Below, piece after piece: positions 35,685 through 43,788 of a stretch of 64,000 bases of DNA (position 1 is its first letter; every line of letters begins with the position of its first letter). The stretch is taken from NCBI GenBank assembly GCA_044507525.1, contig JBIQJM010000001.1:49678-113677 (forward strand). Direction: 5' to 3'. Made by a program: the position numbers and the translations under genes. The notes below the pieces were generated by a model that was not told the origin of the DNA, searched no databases, and was given only the letters and a program-made list of their open reading frames with translations. The stretch comes from Zeimonas sp044507525. GTDB taxonomy: Bacteria; Pseudomonadota; Gammaproteobacteria; Burkholderiales; Burkholderiaceae_E.

Positions 35685-37325
35685 TCACGCCCAGCGCCAG
35701 GAAACGCGGTTGCGCGCGGGCGAGCCCGCCGAAGCCGGCAGCCGGAACTCCAGGCAGGCGTTCGGAACCGCGACGCCAAAGCGGGGATGCCAACTGGCCG
35801 CTGCCACGGCAGCCGGCTCGTTCGGGCTGCAGACCTCGATGACCCGGTGGGCGCCCTGCAGCCGCCAGCCTTGCGCGGCTGCCTCGATCTGCAAGCCGGG
35901 GTGGCAGTGGTAGCGCGCCACGGCCTCGGAGAACGCGCCGGTGATCTCGTCGTCGACATCCAGGCGCCCCGGACGCAGGGTCCAGGTCCTTCGGTGAACC
36001 GGGCGCCCCGCCAGTCGCCGGTAGCCGTCGTGCGAAGCCTGCACGATGATGGCCTCGCCCTCGCGCAGGATCGAGACGTCGAATGGGCGGGCGCGACGTG
36101 CGACACGAAAACCCGCCCACACCTCGGACGAATCCTGTCCGTCGATCGTCACCGTCGAATGGGCCGCCGTCCCGCGTTCGGCATCGCGCTCGGGCCCGAC
36201 ACCGTAGCGCGAGGTTCCGCCGTTGACCACCACGCGCCGGCCATGCAGCGACAACTCGAAGCTCAAGGTGTCGGCGTGGGCATGCGCAGGAAGATAGTCC
36301 GGGCCTACCGGAGCGACGTCGATCAGCACCACGGCCGGCCCCATTTGCAGGCGCACGTAGCCGGAGGCGGCCAGGTGCGCGACATCGGTCGTCACCGCGG
36401 GCGCCGGGCAGCCCAGACGTGCTGCATAGTCGAACAGTTCCGCAGGCGAAGGCGCGATGCCCATCGCCGCGTCGTTGAACAACGCGATCTCGCCATCGGG
36501 GTGACACATGGCGCGCAGCCAATAGCCCATGCGTTCGACGACCGGGCACCACGCACGGATGCGCGATTCCCAGGGCCGACAGACTTCGCCGAACGCCGTC
36601 GTCGCATTGACGAGATCGAGCATGTCCTCGTAGGCGAGCGCGTGATACATGGTGCTTCGCTCGAACTGCCCGCCGTCGGGCAGGATCTGCTCGGCAATCT
36701 CGCGTTCGAGTATCCGCAGGCCCGTCGCGAGCCAACGGTGCGCTTCGGGACCGGAGAAGTACAGGCCCGCAAAGACCAGCGCCTTGGCATTGGCGAACAG
36801 GTGATTGCCCAGCAGATGGATCTCGAGGCACCGGCGCAGCCAGCGGACCTGGACCGCCAGGCTGTGCACGCAGGCCGGCGGCAGCGTATTGCCCGCCAGC
36901 GCCCACTTGATCCAGTTGACGATCCTCAGCGAGGTCGGGTACGGCTCCCAACCGTCCCCGTGCCCGGGGGGATTGGCCGCCACCCAGTCCCGCAGCAGGT
37001 CCAGGTGCCACGCGCTGCGCCGGTCGCCGCCCTCGGCGCAGAGATCATCGAAGTAGTGCTGGTTGTAGCGCCATAGCCTGTCTCGCCCCGGGCCACTCCA
37101 GCCGACGTCCGCCAGGGCAGCCTGCTCGTTCAGGAAGCGAAACTCGCCCGGCGCGATCAGACTGGCCTCGCGTTGCGCCGGAGACTGCCAGGGTCCTCGC
37201 CGACGCCGGACGGGCGGCTGCGGTGCGTGATCGGCCCGGGGCTTGCGCAGACCATGCCACAGTCGCCCGTAGAACTGGACCGGCCTGAGGTGGCGCAGCG
37301 TGTTCCAGTACCGCAGCAGACTCAT
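35685..37325 (-). CDS. heparinase II/III-fold protein of a polysaccharide cluster
   Basis: A 546-aa protein of the heparinase II/III family, whose characterised members are polysaccharide lyases for uronic-acid polymers. The N-terminal helical (alpha/alpha) part (about residues 60-330, with FLNEQAALADVGWSG, RYNQHYFDDL and LLGNHLFANAKALVFAGLYF) leads to a beta-sandwich with HAHADTLSFELSLHGRRVVVNGG; the HAHAD block is the family hallmark. No signal peptide is visible, although the substrate of a lyase would be outside. Such genes often sit beside the two-domain oxidoreductase found here, and their role in assembly is unsettled. The ATG at 37325 overlaps the oxidoreductase stop (ATGA). Confidence 0.88.
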   Translation of the reverse strand: MSLLRYWNTLRHLRPVQFYGRLWHGLRKPRADHAPQPPVRRRRGPWQSPAQREASLIAPGEFRFLNEQAALADVGWSGPGRDRLWRYNQHYFDDLCAEGGDRRSAWHLDLLRDWVAANPPGHGDGWEPYPTSLRIVNWIKWALAGNTLPPACVHSLAVQVRWLRRCLEIHLLGNHLFANAKALVFAGLYFSGPEAHRWLATGLRILEREIAEQILPDGGQFERSTMYHALAYEDMLDLVNATTAFGEVCRPWESRIRAWCPVVERMGYWLRAMCHPDGEIALFNDAAMGIAPSPAELFDYAARLGCPAPAVTTDVAHLAASGYVRLQMGPAVVLIDVAPVGPDYLPAHAHADTLSFELSLHGRRVVVNGGTSRYGVGPERDAERGTAAHSTVTIDGQDSSEVWAGFRVARRARPFDVSILREGEAIIVQASHDGYRRLAGRPVHRRTWTLRPGRLDVDDEITGAFSEAVARYHCHPGLQIEAAAQGWRLQGAHRVIEVCSPNEPAAVAAASWHPRFGVAVPNACLEFRLPASAGSPARNRVSWRWA

Positions 37326-39451
37326 GGAGTCCGGCGATCGTCGGCGAGCTCGATGCTGATCCTCGAAACCTCGAAGATCTCGTCCGCCGGAATAGGGGCG
37401 ACCCCCGTGTCCATCGATTCGAGGAAGGCGGCCACGCACTTGCGTTGACCCTTGTCCTGCCTCCACAGGTTCATCTTCCGGAAGCCGGGCCATCCGTACC
37501 CCGTGAGCTTGCGGAAGTTGTCGAGCTGCAGCAGTCGGCCGCTGGCGAACACCTCCAGTCGCTCCTTCGGGAAGGCCTTGTTGCCATTGGCGAAGTAGTG
37601 AACGGTGCCGATGGAACCGTCGGCGAATCGCAACTGCAGCGTCGTCGTGTCCCGGGCGGTCGCATCCATGTCGTGGCGCGTCCATCCGGTGATGGCTTCA
37701 CCGACGAGATGGCGCAGCAGGTCGATGAAATGACAGGCCTCGCCGACGATCCGCCCGCCGCCGACGGCAGGATCCTGCGTCCAATGCCCGGCCGGTATCG
37801 CGCCCGCGTTGACCGTCATCACGAGGGCCTTCGGCCCCGGCACCCCCGACAGCAATTGCCGCATGCGCTGCACTTGCGGGGCGAAGCGCCGATTGAATCC
37901 CACCATCAGCGTCGTCCCCGCGCCGCTCGAACATCGGCTGCGATACATCGATTCGATCGCTGCGAGCTCGTCCAACGTCAGGCACAGCGGCTTCTCCACG
38001 AAGACGTGCTTTCCCGCGGCCAGAGCCTTCAGCACGAGGCCGGCATGGCTGTCGTGGCGCGTTGCGACGACGACGGCCGAGGTCTCGGCATCGGAAAACA
38101 GGCGGGCGGTATCGGTCGTGGTTTCCTCGAAACCGAACTTGCGGGCCGCATGCAGGCCGCTGACGCCCCCGTTCGAGGCCACGCTGCGCAGGCGGCCACC
38201 GGCCGCCTTGAACGCGGGAATCAGCACCGCGGTCGCATAGTTGCCGGAGCCGACGAAGCTGACGCCGCCGCGGCCGGCACCGACGGCGGAAGCCGGGGCT
38301 ACGGACGCGACGGACACCGTGCGCGAGGCGCCGTCGACGGCGATTCCCGGATAGCGCAGCAGGATGCCCAGCGAAGGACCGGCGCCGGCCACCAGCGCGT
38401 ACGCCTGCTCGGCGTTCCCGATATCGAAGCGGTGCGAGATCAGCGGCTTCACGTCCAGGCGGCCGTCGGCCATCATGTCGAGGACGGCCTCGAAGTTGCG
38501 CTGCTCCGTCCAGCGCACGAATCCCACCGGGTAGTCGATCCCGAGATCTTCGTACGTGGGGTCGTAACGACCGGGACCATACGAGCAGGAAACCTGGAAG
38601 CTCAGTTCCTTCTCGTAGAAATCGCCGCGCGAAAGCTCCAGACCCGTGACGCCCACGAGAACGATGCGCCCGCGCTGGCGACACATCTGCGCAGCCTGGT
38701 GCATCGGCTCGCTGCTGTCCGTGGACGCGGTCACGATGACGGCATCCACGCCTCTGCCGCGAGCATAGTGCCGCGCTGCCTGCACGGGATCCTGGCCTTG
38801 CGACAGATCGACCACTTCGGCGCCGAACCCGCGGGCCAGCGCCAGCTTGCGCGAATCGAAATCCAGGCCGAGCACACGGCAACCGTGCGCACGCAGCAGT
38901 TGCACCGTGACCAGGCCGATCAATCCGAGGCCGGTCACGACCACCGTTTCACCCAGCGTCGGTTGCGCAAGGCGGATGCCCTGCAGCGCAATGGCGCCAA
39001 GGACGGTGAAGGCCGCCTCGTCGTCGGAGACTGCATCGGGCACGCGGGCGCACAGGTTCCTGGGCACGCTGACCACCTCGGCGTGTTTGCCGTTGCTGAT
39101 CACGCGTTCGCCCACCCGGAACTCGCCGACCCCCGCACCCACGTCGACCACCCGGCCCACGTTGCAATACCCGAGCGGAAGCGGTTGCTGCAGCTTGTTG
39201 AGCACCGCCTCGATCGTCGGCAGCAAGCCGTCGGTCCGGATCTTGTCGACGACCATGCGCACCTTGTCGGGTTGCTGCCGGGCCTTGTCGATCCAGTTGG
39301 CCTTTCCGAACTCGACGAGCATGCGCTCGGTGCCCGCCGACACCAGCGTCCGCGAGCTCTCGATCAGGACGTGTCCGCGGCCGACCGCCGGAACGGGTAC
39401 CTCCGCCACTTCGGTGCCGCCGTTCCTGAGACTCTGCAGGACCTGCTTCAT
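37322..39451 (-). CDS. two-domain oxidoreductase: MDR (alcohol dehydrogenase-like) fused to Gfo/Idh/MocA
   Basis: A 709-aa fusion. Residues 1 to about 375 form a medium-chain dehydrogenase with the cofactor loop VTGLGLIGLVTVQLLRAHG and GLDFD. Residues from about 395 form a Gfo/Idh/MocA oxidoreductase with the Rossmann start VSFVGSGNYATAVLIPAFK, the catalytic VEKPLCLT and HFIDLLRHLVG. In the MDR half the usual catalytic zinc ligands look absent: the Cys position reads SAGTE and the GHE position GYCNVG. It may oxidise and reduce one nucleotide sugar in two steps. It is tightly coupled to hisF2 upstream and the heparinase-like gene downstream by ATGA overlaps. Substrate unknown. Confidence 0.9.
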   Translation of the reverse strand: MKQVLQSLRNGGTEVAEVPVPAVGRGHVLIESSRTLVSAGTERMLVEFGKANWIDKARQQPDKVRMVVDKIRTDGLLPTIEAVLNKLQQPLPLGYCNVGRVVDVGAGVGEFRVGERVISNGKHAEVVSVPRNLCARVPDAVSDDEAAFTVLGAIALQGIRLAQPTLGETVVVTGLGLIGLVTVQLLRAHGCRVLGLDFDSRKLALARGFGAEVVDLSQGQDPVQAARHYARGRGVDAVIVTASTDSSEPMHQAAQMCRQRGRIVLVGVTGLELSRGDFYEKELSFQVSCSYGPGRYDPTYEDLGIDYPVGFVRWTEQRNFEAVLDMMADGRLDVKPLISHRFDIGNAEQAYALVAGAGPSLGILLRYPGIAVDGASRTVSVASVAPASAVGAGRGGVSFVGSGNYATAVLIPAFKAAGGRLRSVASNGGVSGLHAARKFGFEETTTDTARLFSDAETSAVVVATRHDSHAGLVLKALAAGKHVFVEKPLCLTLDELAAIESMYRSRCSSGAGTTLMVGFNRRFAPQVQRMRQLLSGVPGPKALVMTVNAGAIPAGHWTQDPAVGGGRIVGEACHFIDLLRHLVGEAITGWTRHDMDATARDTTTLQLRFADGSIGTVHYFANGNKAFPKERLEVFASGRLLQLDNFRKLTGYGWPGFRKMNLWRQDKGQRKCVAAFLESMDTGVAPIPADEIFEVSRISIELADDRRTP

Positions 39452-40230
39452 GGCGCCGCCTGCTCCACGGAGCACAGGAGATCCTTCTCCCGGCGGTTGG
39501 GATAGTTGATCAGCACGGCGCGGTACTTCCCCTTGAAAACGAACAGGCTGCCCGCGGCGGCTCCGATGACCCGATACCGGCTGATCAACTCGCGCATGTG
39601 GTCGAGCGAGCCGGCGCCGCCCAGCACCGTCAACGGCAGTGTGGTGGCGGCGCGCACCTGCTGCACCAGATCGAGGTCGTAGCCCTTCATCTCGCCGTCG
39701 CGATCGACCGAGTTGACGACGATCTCGCCAGCACCCAGGGCCTGCATCTGCCGGGCGAAGACCTCCGGCGCCAGGCCGGTCCTGCGGGTGGCGTTCAGGG
39801 TGACCAGCTCCGGGCGTCGCAACAATCCGGTCTTCTTCACGTCCAGCACCACCACCAGGCTCTGGCTGCCGACCCTTGCCGCCGCCTGGGAGATCAACTC
39901 GGGGCGCTCGACCGCACCCGAGGAAATCGCGACCTTCTCGACCCCCAGGCTGATGATGCGTTCGATCTGTTCGACCGTCTTGATCCCGCCGCCATAACAC
40001 AGCGGCATGCGGCACTCGAGCGCCAGCGTGGCGATCAGCGCATAGTCCGGTTCGCGCCCCTGGCGGCTGGCGTCGATGTCCAGCACCGTCAACTCGTCGA
40101 CTTCCTTCTCGTTGAAGATGCGCACGGCGTTGAGCGGATCGCCGACGTACTTGGGACTGGCGAAGCCGACGGTCTTGACCAGACCGCCGTCGTGAACCAG
40201 CAGGCACGGAATCACTCTGGGGCGCAGCAT
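39448..40230 (-). CDS. hisF2: HisF-like subunit of the O-antigen amidotransferase system (HisF2)
   Basis: A 260-aa imidazole-glycerol-phosphate-synthase cyclase-like TIM barrel (MLRPRVIPCLL start, GGGIKTVEQIERIISLGVEKV, GAGEIVVNSVDRDG, VLGGAGSLDHMREL). The position of the essential general acid/base Asp11 of true HisF (IPCLDV) is Leu here, while the second aspartate (in SVDRDG) is kept. Histidine synthesis is therefore unlikely. Together with HisH2 and WbpG it matches the P. aeruginosa O-antigen trio that makes an acetamidino group on a 2,3-diamino sugar. HisF2 would act as the ammonia conduit between glutaminase and WbpG. Confidence 0.93.
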   Translation of the reverse strand: MLRPRVIPCLLVHDGGLVKTVGFASPKYVGDPLNAVRIFNEKEVDELTVLDIDASRQGREPDYALIATLALECRMPLCYGGGIKTVEQIERIISLGVEKVAISSGAVERPELISQAAARVGSQSLVVVLDVKKTGLLRRPELVTLNATRRTGLAPEVFARQMQALGAGEIVVNSVDRDGEMKGYDLDLVQQVRAATTLPLTVLGGAGSLDHMRELISRYRVIGAAAGSLFVFKGKYRAVLINYPNRREKDLLCSVEQAAP

Positions 40231-40844
40231 CAAAGCTCGGCGAAGTTCTTCAACAGACGAACGCCCCACTGATGGCTCTTCTCGGGGTGGAACTGGACGC
40301 CGAAGATGTTGTCTCTCTGCACCGCACAGGCAAAGCGGTCGCCGTACACGGTAGTCGCCAGGACGTCCGCTTCGCGCTCGGGCGCGAAGAAATAGGAGTG
40401 CAGGAAGTAGAAACGCGCATCGTTGTCGAGGTCGCTGAACAGGCGGTGCGCCCGAAGCAGGCCCACGTCGTTCCAGCCCATGTGCGGCAGGCAGGCAGGC
40501 CCGTCGAAACGGGCCGGATCGAAGCGCCTGACACCCGCGTCGAACCACCCCAGGCCGGCTGCCTGCCCCTCGTCGCTGCGCCGGGCCATCATCTGCATGC
40601 CGACGCAGATACCCAGCACGGGCTTTCCCCCGCGCAACACGACATCGTCGAGGGCGGCACGCATGCCGGACTGTTCCAGGCGGGACATCGCCCAGTCGAA
40701 GGCCCCCACACCGGGCAGGATGATACGGCTTGCGGCGCCCAGGTCGTCGGCCGATCGAGCCAGGGTGGCCGCGATACCCAGCCGATCGTAGATGTTCGCG
40801 AAGGCGCGAACGTTGCCCAGCCCGTAGTCGACGATGGCGATCAC
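40230..40844 (-). CDS. hisH2: HisH-like glutamine amidotransferase (HisH2)
   Basis: A 204-aa class I glutaminase. It begins with VIAIVDYGLGNVRAF, the nucleophile cysteine sits in GICVGMQMM, and the His-Glu pair is in FHPEKSH. It would release ammonia from glutamine for WbpG through HisF2. The start is GTG at 40844, overlapping the wbpG stop (GTGA); its own stop overlaps the hisF2 ATG by one base (TGATG). The order wbpG-hisH2-hisF2 and absence of other his genes show it belongs to O-antigen chemistry. Confidence 0.94.
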   Translation of the reverse strand: MIAIVDYGLGNVRAFANIYDRLGIAATLARSADDLGAASRIILPGVGAFDWAMSRLEQSGMRAALDDVVLRGGKPVLGICVGMQMMARRSDEGQAAGLGWFDAGVRRFDPARFDGPACLPHMGWNDVGLLRAHRLFSDLDNDARFYFLHSYFFAPEREADVLATTVYGDRFACAVQRDNIFGVQFHPEKSHQWGVRLLKNFAEL

Positions 40845-41971
40845 CGCTTCCCCCCGAGTTCCAGCCCGAAGGCGCGCATGAGCTTCGCACCCAGCGTGTA
40901 GAACATCTGCTGCGAACGGTAATCCTTGTAGCTCTTGTTCGGCGCGTCGAAGTAAGCCTGCAACTCGGCCGTCGAGATGCCCAGCTTGTTGGCTACGTAC
41001 TCGAACTCCTGGCGCACCGTTGCGTCGTCGAGAGCGGGGGTCTTCAGCTTCTCGAGTGCCTCGTCGCGCGACATCTGGCCGGTGACGATCAGGCTGGAGA
41101 ACTGCACCTTGCGGGTGTCGAAGCCGAACTTCCGGGGCAGCCAGTAGCCTTCGTAGAAGCGCGTGAACCGCGACTCGAAGTGCTTCTGCGGATAGGGCTG
41201 CCAACCGAACCGGTCGGTCAACAGTTTCATCGCCTCGGCCTTGTCGTAGGGCACGAGATTGAGCGGGCGCACCACGCGTATGCCCTTCACGTACGGCAGC
41301 CAGATCTTGTGGCGAAAGATCGAAGTGGTGGGGAAGCTGACCAGCGGGCGGGTGCCGAAACGACGGTGGATGTCCTTGAGCTGGACGGCGTCGGACTGGT
41401 AGTACATCCACTCGATCGGGTTGCGAATGCACTCGGTCGAGTAGTTGGCGCCCGTAAGGATGTACTTCACGTCGTGCCTCTCGGCGAACTTGTACATCGT
41501 CGCGAAGAAGGCATGGTCCTGCGGCGTGTCGATGTGGGGCACCCCCGACTTGAAGAACGCGAGTTGCAGGTCGCGCATCTCGCCCCAGTCGATCACCTCC
41601 GTGTACAGATCCAGTTGCAGGCTGTCGACCAGGCGCTCGATGTTGTTCACCGCCTCCTGCGAATTCCAGCCGGCGTCGACGTGAAACACCAGCGGCCGCA
41701 GCCCGAACTCCGTGGCGATGTAGGTCAGGTACGAACTGTCGATGCCGCCGCTCATGCCGATGATGCAATCGAACTCCTTGCCCTTGCCGCGAGCCTTGAT
41801 CGTGGCAACGAGTTCCTCCAGCGCCGCACGGCCGCGCTCGTCGGTATGCCAGTTGGGCTTCACCTCCCGATCGAAGCCGCGGCAGTGATCGCAGACGCCT
41901 TCGTCGTCGAAGGTGATTCGACCGTCGCTGGTGTCCATCACGCAGCGAGTGCAAACTTGAAACGATCTCAT
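40841..41971 (-). CDS. wbpG: N-acetyl sugar amidotransferase (WbpG/PseA/LegN family)
   Basis: A 376-aa ATP-PPase-type amidotransferase that converts an N-acetyl group on a nucleotide sugar to an acetamidino group using ammonia from the HisH2/HisF2 pair. The N-terminal zinc knuckle is FQVCTRCVMD with a second CDHC about 20 residues later; the PP-loop MSGGIDSSYL follows near residue 70. YILTGANYSTECIRN is another family block. The ATG at 41971 places the cysteine motif at the usual distance; an ATG five codons earlier is possible. The sugar precursor genes (wbpE/D/I types) are not in the window. Confidence 0.93.
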   Translation of the reverse strand: MRSFQVCTRCVMDTSDGRITFDDEGVCDHCRGFDREVKPNWHTDERGRAALEELVATIKARGKGKEFDCIIGMSGGIDSSYLTYIATEFGLRPLVFHVDAGWNSQEAVNNIERLVDSLQLDLYTEVIDWGEMRDLQLAFFKSGVPHIDTPQDHAFFATMYKFAERHDVKYILTGANYSTECIRNPIEWMYYQSDAVQLKDIHRRFGTRPLVSFPTTSIFRHKIWLPYVKGIRVVRPLNLVPYDKAEAMKLLTDRFGWQPYPQKHFESRFTRFYEGYWLPRKFGFDTRKVQFSSLIVTGQMSRDEALEKLKTPALDDATVRQEFEYVANKLGISTAELQAYFDAPNKSYKDYRSQQMFYTLGAKLMRAFGLELGGKR

Positions 41972-42026
41972 GCCTGTTGCCTTCATGGCACGACGTGCCG
42001 GCCCATGGTGAGAAGCCTGCCCGGCC

Positions 42027-42851
42027 TCAACGAAAGATCCTGACGTGCTTCCTGTACTCGCGATGCGCGTCCCTGGCCATCGTCCATCTACGACGGCTGG
42101 GCAACTGCTCCAGGGAGGCATGCCAGTGGTGTATCACCCGGATGGCCGGGTCGTAATACACCTGCTGCCCGACATCGGCGAGCTGCTTGCTGAGGAAATA
42201 CTCCTCGGACATCATGAACGTCGGAGCCCACAACTCGTCGAACTGCTCGAAGAAGCGCGGACCCAGCAGGTAGCACGAGCCGTGCCCCTGGTAGATGGGC
42301 CGTGCGACCTCCCACTCGCGCTCGTCGCTCCTTTCGGAAACCGACGGGAACAGCTTCGCCAGTTTCTGTATCGCGAGGCCGAGGTAATAATTGGAGTAGT
42401 AGAGATCGTAGAAGATCTCGCGGATCGTGCTGATGCCGGAGATGACATGGGGGTTCTGGTGTTCCCCGTCGACGGTCACGATGTCCGGGGAAACCACTGC
42501 ATGCCTTCGCAGTTCGCCGGAACGCCGGGCGAGCCGGTCGGCGAAATCGGGCGGGAACTCGAGATCGTTGTTGCCGACGACCATCCAGTCGAGGCCCGGG
42601 TGGTGCTCGCGTAGATATCGAATCCCGATATTCAGGCCCCGAAAATAGCCGACGTTGTCGTCGTTCAGGATCACCTTGACGTCCGGAAACTCGGACGCCA
42701 GCTCGTTCAGTCGGCGAATGCTCTCGGCCCCGGAATGGTTGTCGACGACGACGATGACGTGCTCGTGGCTCGATCCCGACCGCAACGTGCGGACCGCCTT
42801 GATCGTGTATTCGCTGTTGTTGAAATTGGTGCAGACGTATCCAATCTTCAT
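42027..42851 (-). CDS. glycosyltransferase family 2 protein
   Basis: A 274-aa GT-A fold glycosyltransferase. The donor-binding start IGYVCTNFNNSEYTIKAV, VVVDNHSGAES, the DxD-like region NDDNVGYFRGLN and WMVVGNNDLEF are typical of GT2 enzymes of the rhamnosyl/galactosyl type. No membrane segment is visible. It lies 55 bases after wbpG start in genomic order (that is, upstream of wbpG in transcription). Donor unknown. Confidence 0.88.
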   Translation of the reverse strand: MKIGYVCTNFNNSEYTIKAVRTLRSGSSHEHVIVVVDNHSGAESIRRLNELASEFPDVKVILNDDNVGYFRGLNIGIRYLREHHPGLDWMVVGNNDLEFPPDFADRLARRSGELRRHAVVSPDIVTVDGEHQNPHVISGISTIREIFYDLYYSNYYLGLAIQKLAKLFPSVSERSDEREWEVARPIYQGHGSCYLLGPRFFEQFDELWAPTFMMSEEYFLSKQLADVGQQVYYDPAIRVIHHWHASLEQLPSRRRWTMARDAHREYRKHVRIFR

Positions 42852-42894
42852 CCGGGCCTCGGCCGCTTTCCGGGATTCGATCCGCAGGACCTGC

Positions 42895-43788
42895 TCACTC
42901 GCCGCTTCGGCGACTTCGCATCCTTCCGCCCCGGCCTTTCAGGCCGTCGACGAACCCGGCGGCGAGGTAACGCAGCCGCGCTCTCTTCTGCGACTCGAAC
43001 AGCAATGCCTTGACGGGCAGCCTGAAGACGTCCAGAAGCAGATAGCCGCAAAGTGCCGGATCGAACGCAAAATGCTTTCTCGCGAACAGGAAGGTGTTGC
43101 GAATCTGATAATAGAGTCGGAACGGCGCGTGGTTGTATATCACGACGTCGGCGCCGAAGAAGCGATTCGATTCGGCATGGCCTACCTTGTGGACCATGCC
43201 GACCGTCTCCAGCAGCACGACCTGCCGTCCGGACTTTCTCAACCTGGTGCAGAAGTCGAAATCGACCAGGTCGATGAAAAGATGCTCGTCGAAGCCGCCG
43301 ACCTCCTCGAAGAGGCGGACTTCGAAGAGGCATCCGGAGGTGATCAGCGTCCTCTTCATCACGAAGCCGCCGGCGCCCCGGGCAGGACGCTGCTCCTCGG
43401 CCGCACGCGGGTCCGTGCCGCGCGAGCATGCTACCAAACCCAGGCCGGGAACCTGCCCGCTCTCGGCGAAGCGAAGCACGTCCCGGACATAACTGGTGGA
43501 CACCAGGGTGTCGTCGTCCAGCGTGATGACCCACTTGTAGCCGTGTCGAGCCGCTCGCTCGACGCCACGGTTCAGGGCGGCGGCAATGCCCAGGTTGGCC
43601 TCGTTGCGAACGAGGTCGAGATTCTCGATCTCCGGGAAATCGATCGCCGGGTGGCCTCCTGCGTCTCCCGAGTCGTCGACCACGATGACCTTCCCGACCT
43701 GGGCGGCGATTCGAAGCAGGTTGGCACGGGTGGAAGGCCCGGGACGAAAGGTCGTCACCACCGCTGCCACGTCCTCCCCGGGCCTCAT
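42895..43788 (-). CDS. glycosyltransferase family 2 protein, rhamnosyltransferase-like
   Basis: A 297-aa GT2 enzyme. VAAVVTTFRPGPSTRANLLRI, the VVDDSGD segment, NEANLGIAAALNRGVERA and WVITLDDDTLVS resemble rhamnosyltransferases such as RfbF/WsaF, with LDDDT as the DxD-type metal site. This fits the dTDP-rhamnose genes further along the cluster. The C-terminal part holds a hydrophobic helix-rich region (ALCGYLLLDVFRLPVKALLF), perhaps for membrane contact. Its ATG overlaps the stop of the Wzy-like gene by four bases. Confidence 0.88.
   Translation of the reverse strand: MRPGEDVAAVVTTFRPGPSTRANLLRIAAQVGKVIVVDDSGDAGGHPAIDFPEIENLDLVRNEANLGIAAALNRGVERAARHGYKWVITLDDDTLVSTSYVRDVLRFAESGQVPGLGLVACSRGTDPRAAEEQRPARGAGGFVMKRTLITSGCLFEVRLFEEVGGFDEHLFIDLVDFDFCTRLRKSGRQVVLLETVGMVHKVGHAESNRFFGADVVIYNHAPFRLYYQIRNTFLFARKHFAFDPALCGYLLLDVFRLPVKALLFESQKRARLRYLAAGFVDGLKGRGGRMRSRRSGE

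Noticed and set aside
37445..39505. 686-codon plus-strand frame opposite the fused oxidoreductase
   Set aside because: Antisense shadow of a verified gene with composition typical of third-frame reading in GC-rich DNA.
39448..40844. Histidine biosynthesis genes hisF/hisH
   Set aside because: Context with wbpG, absence of other his genes and loss of the first catalytic aspartate in HisF point to the O-antigen paralogues.
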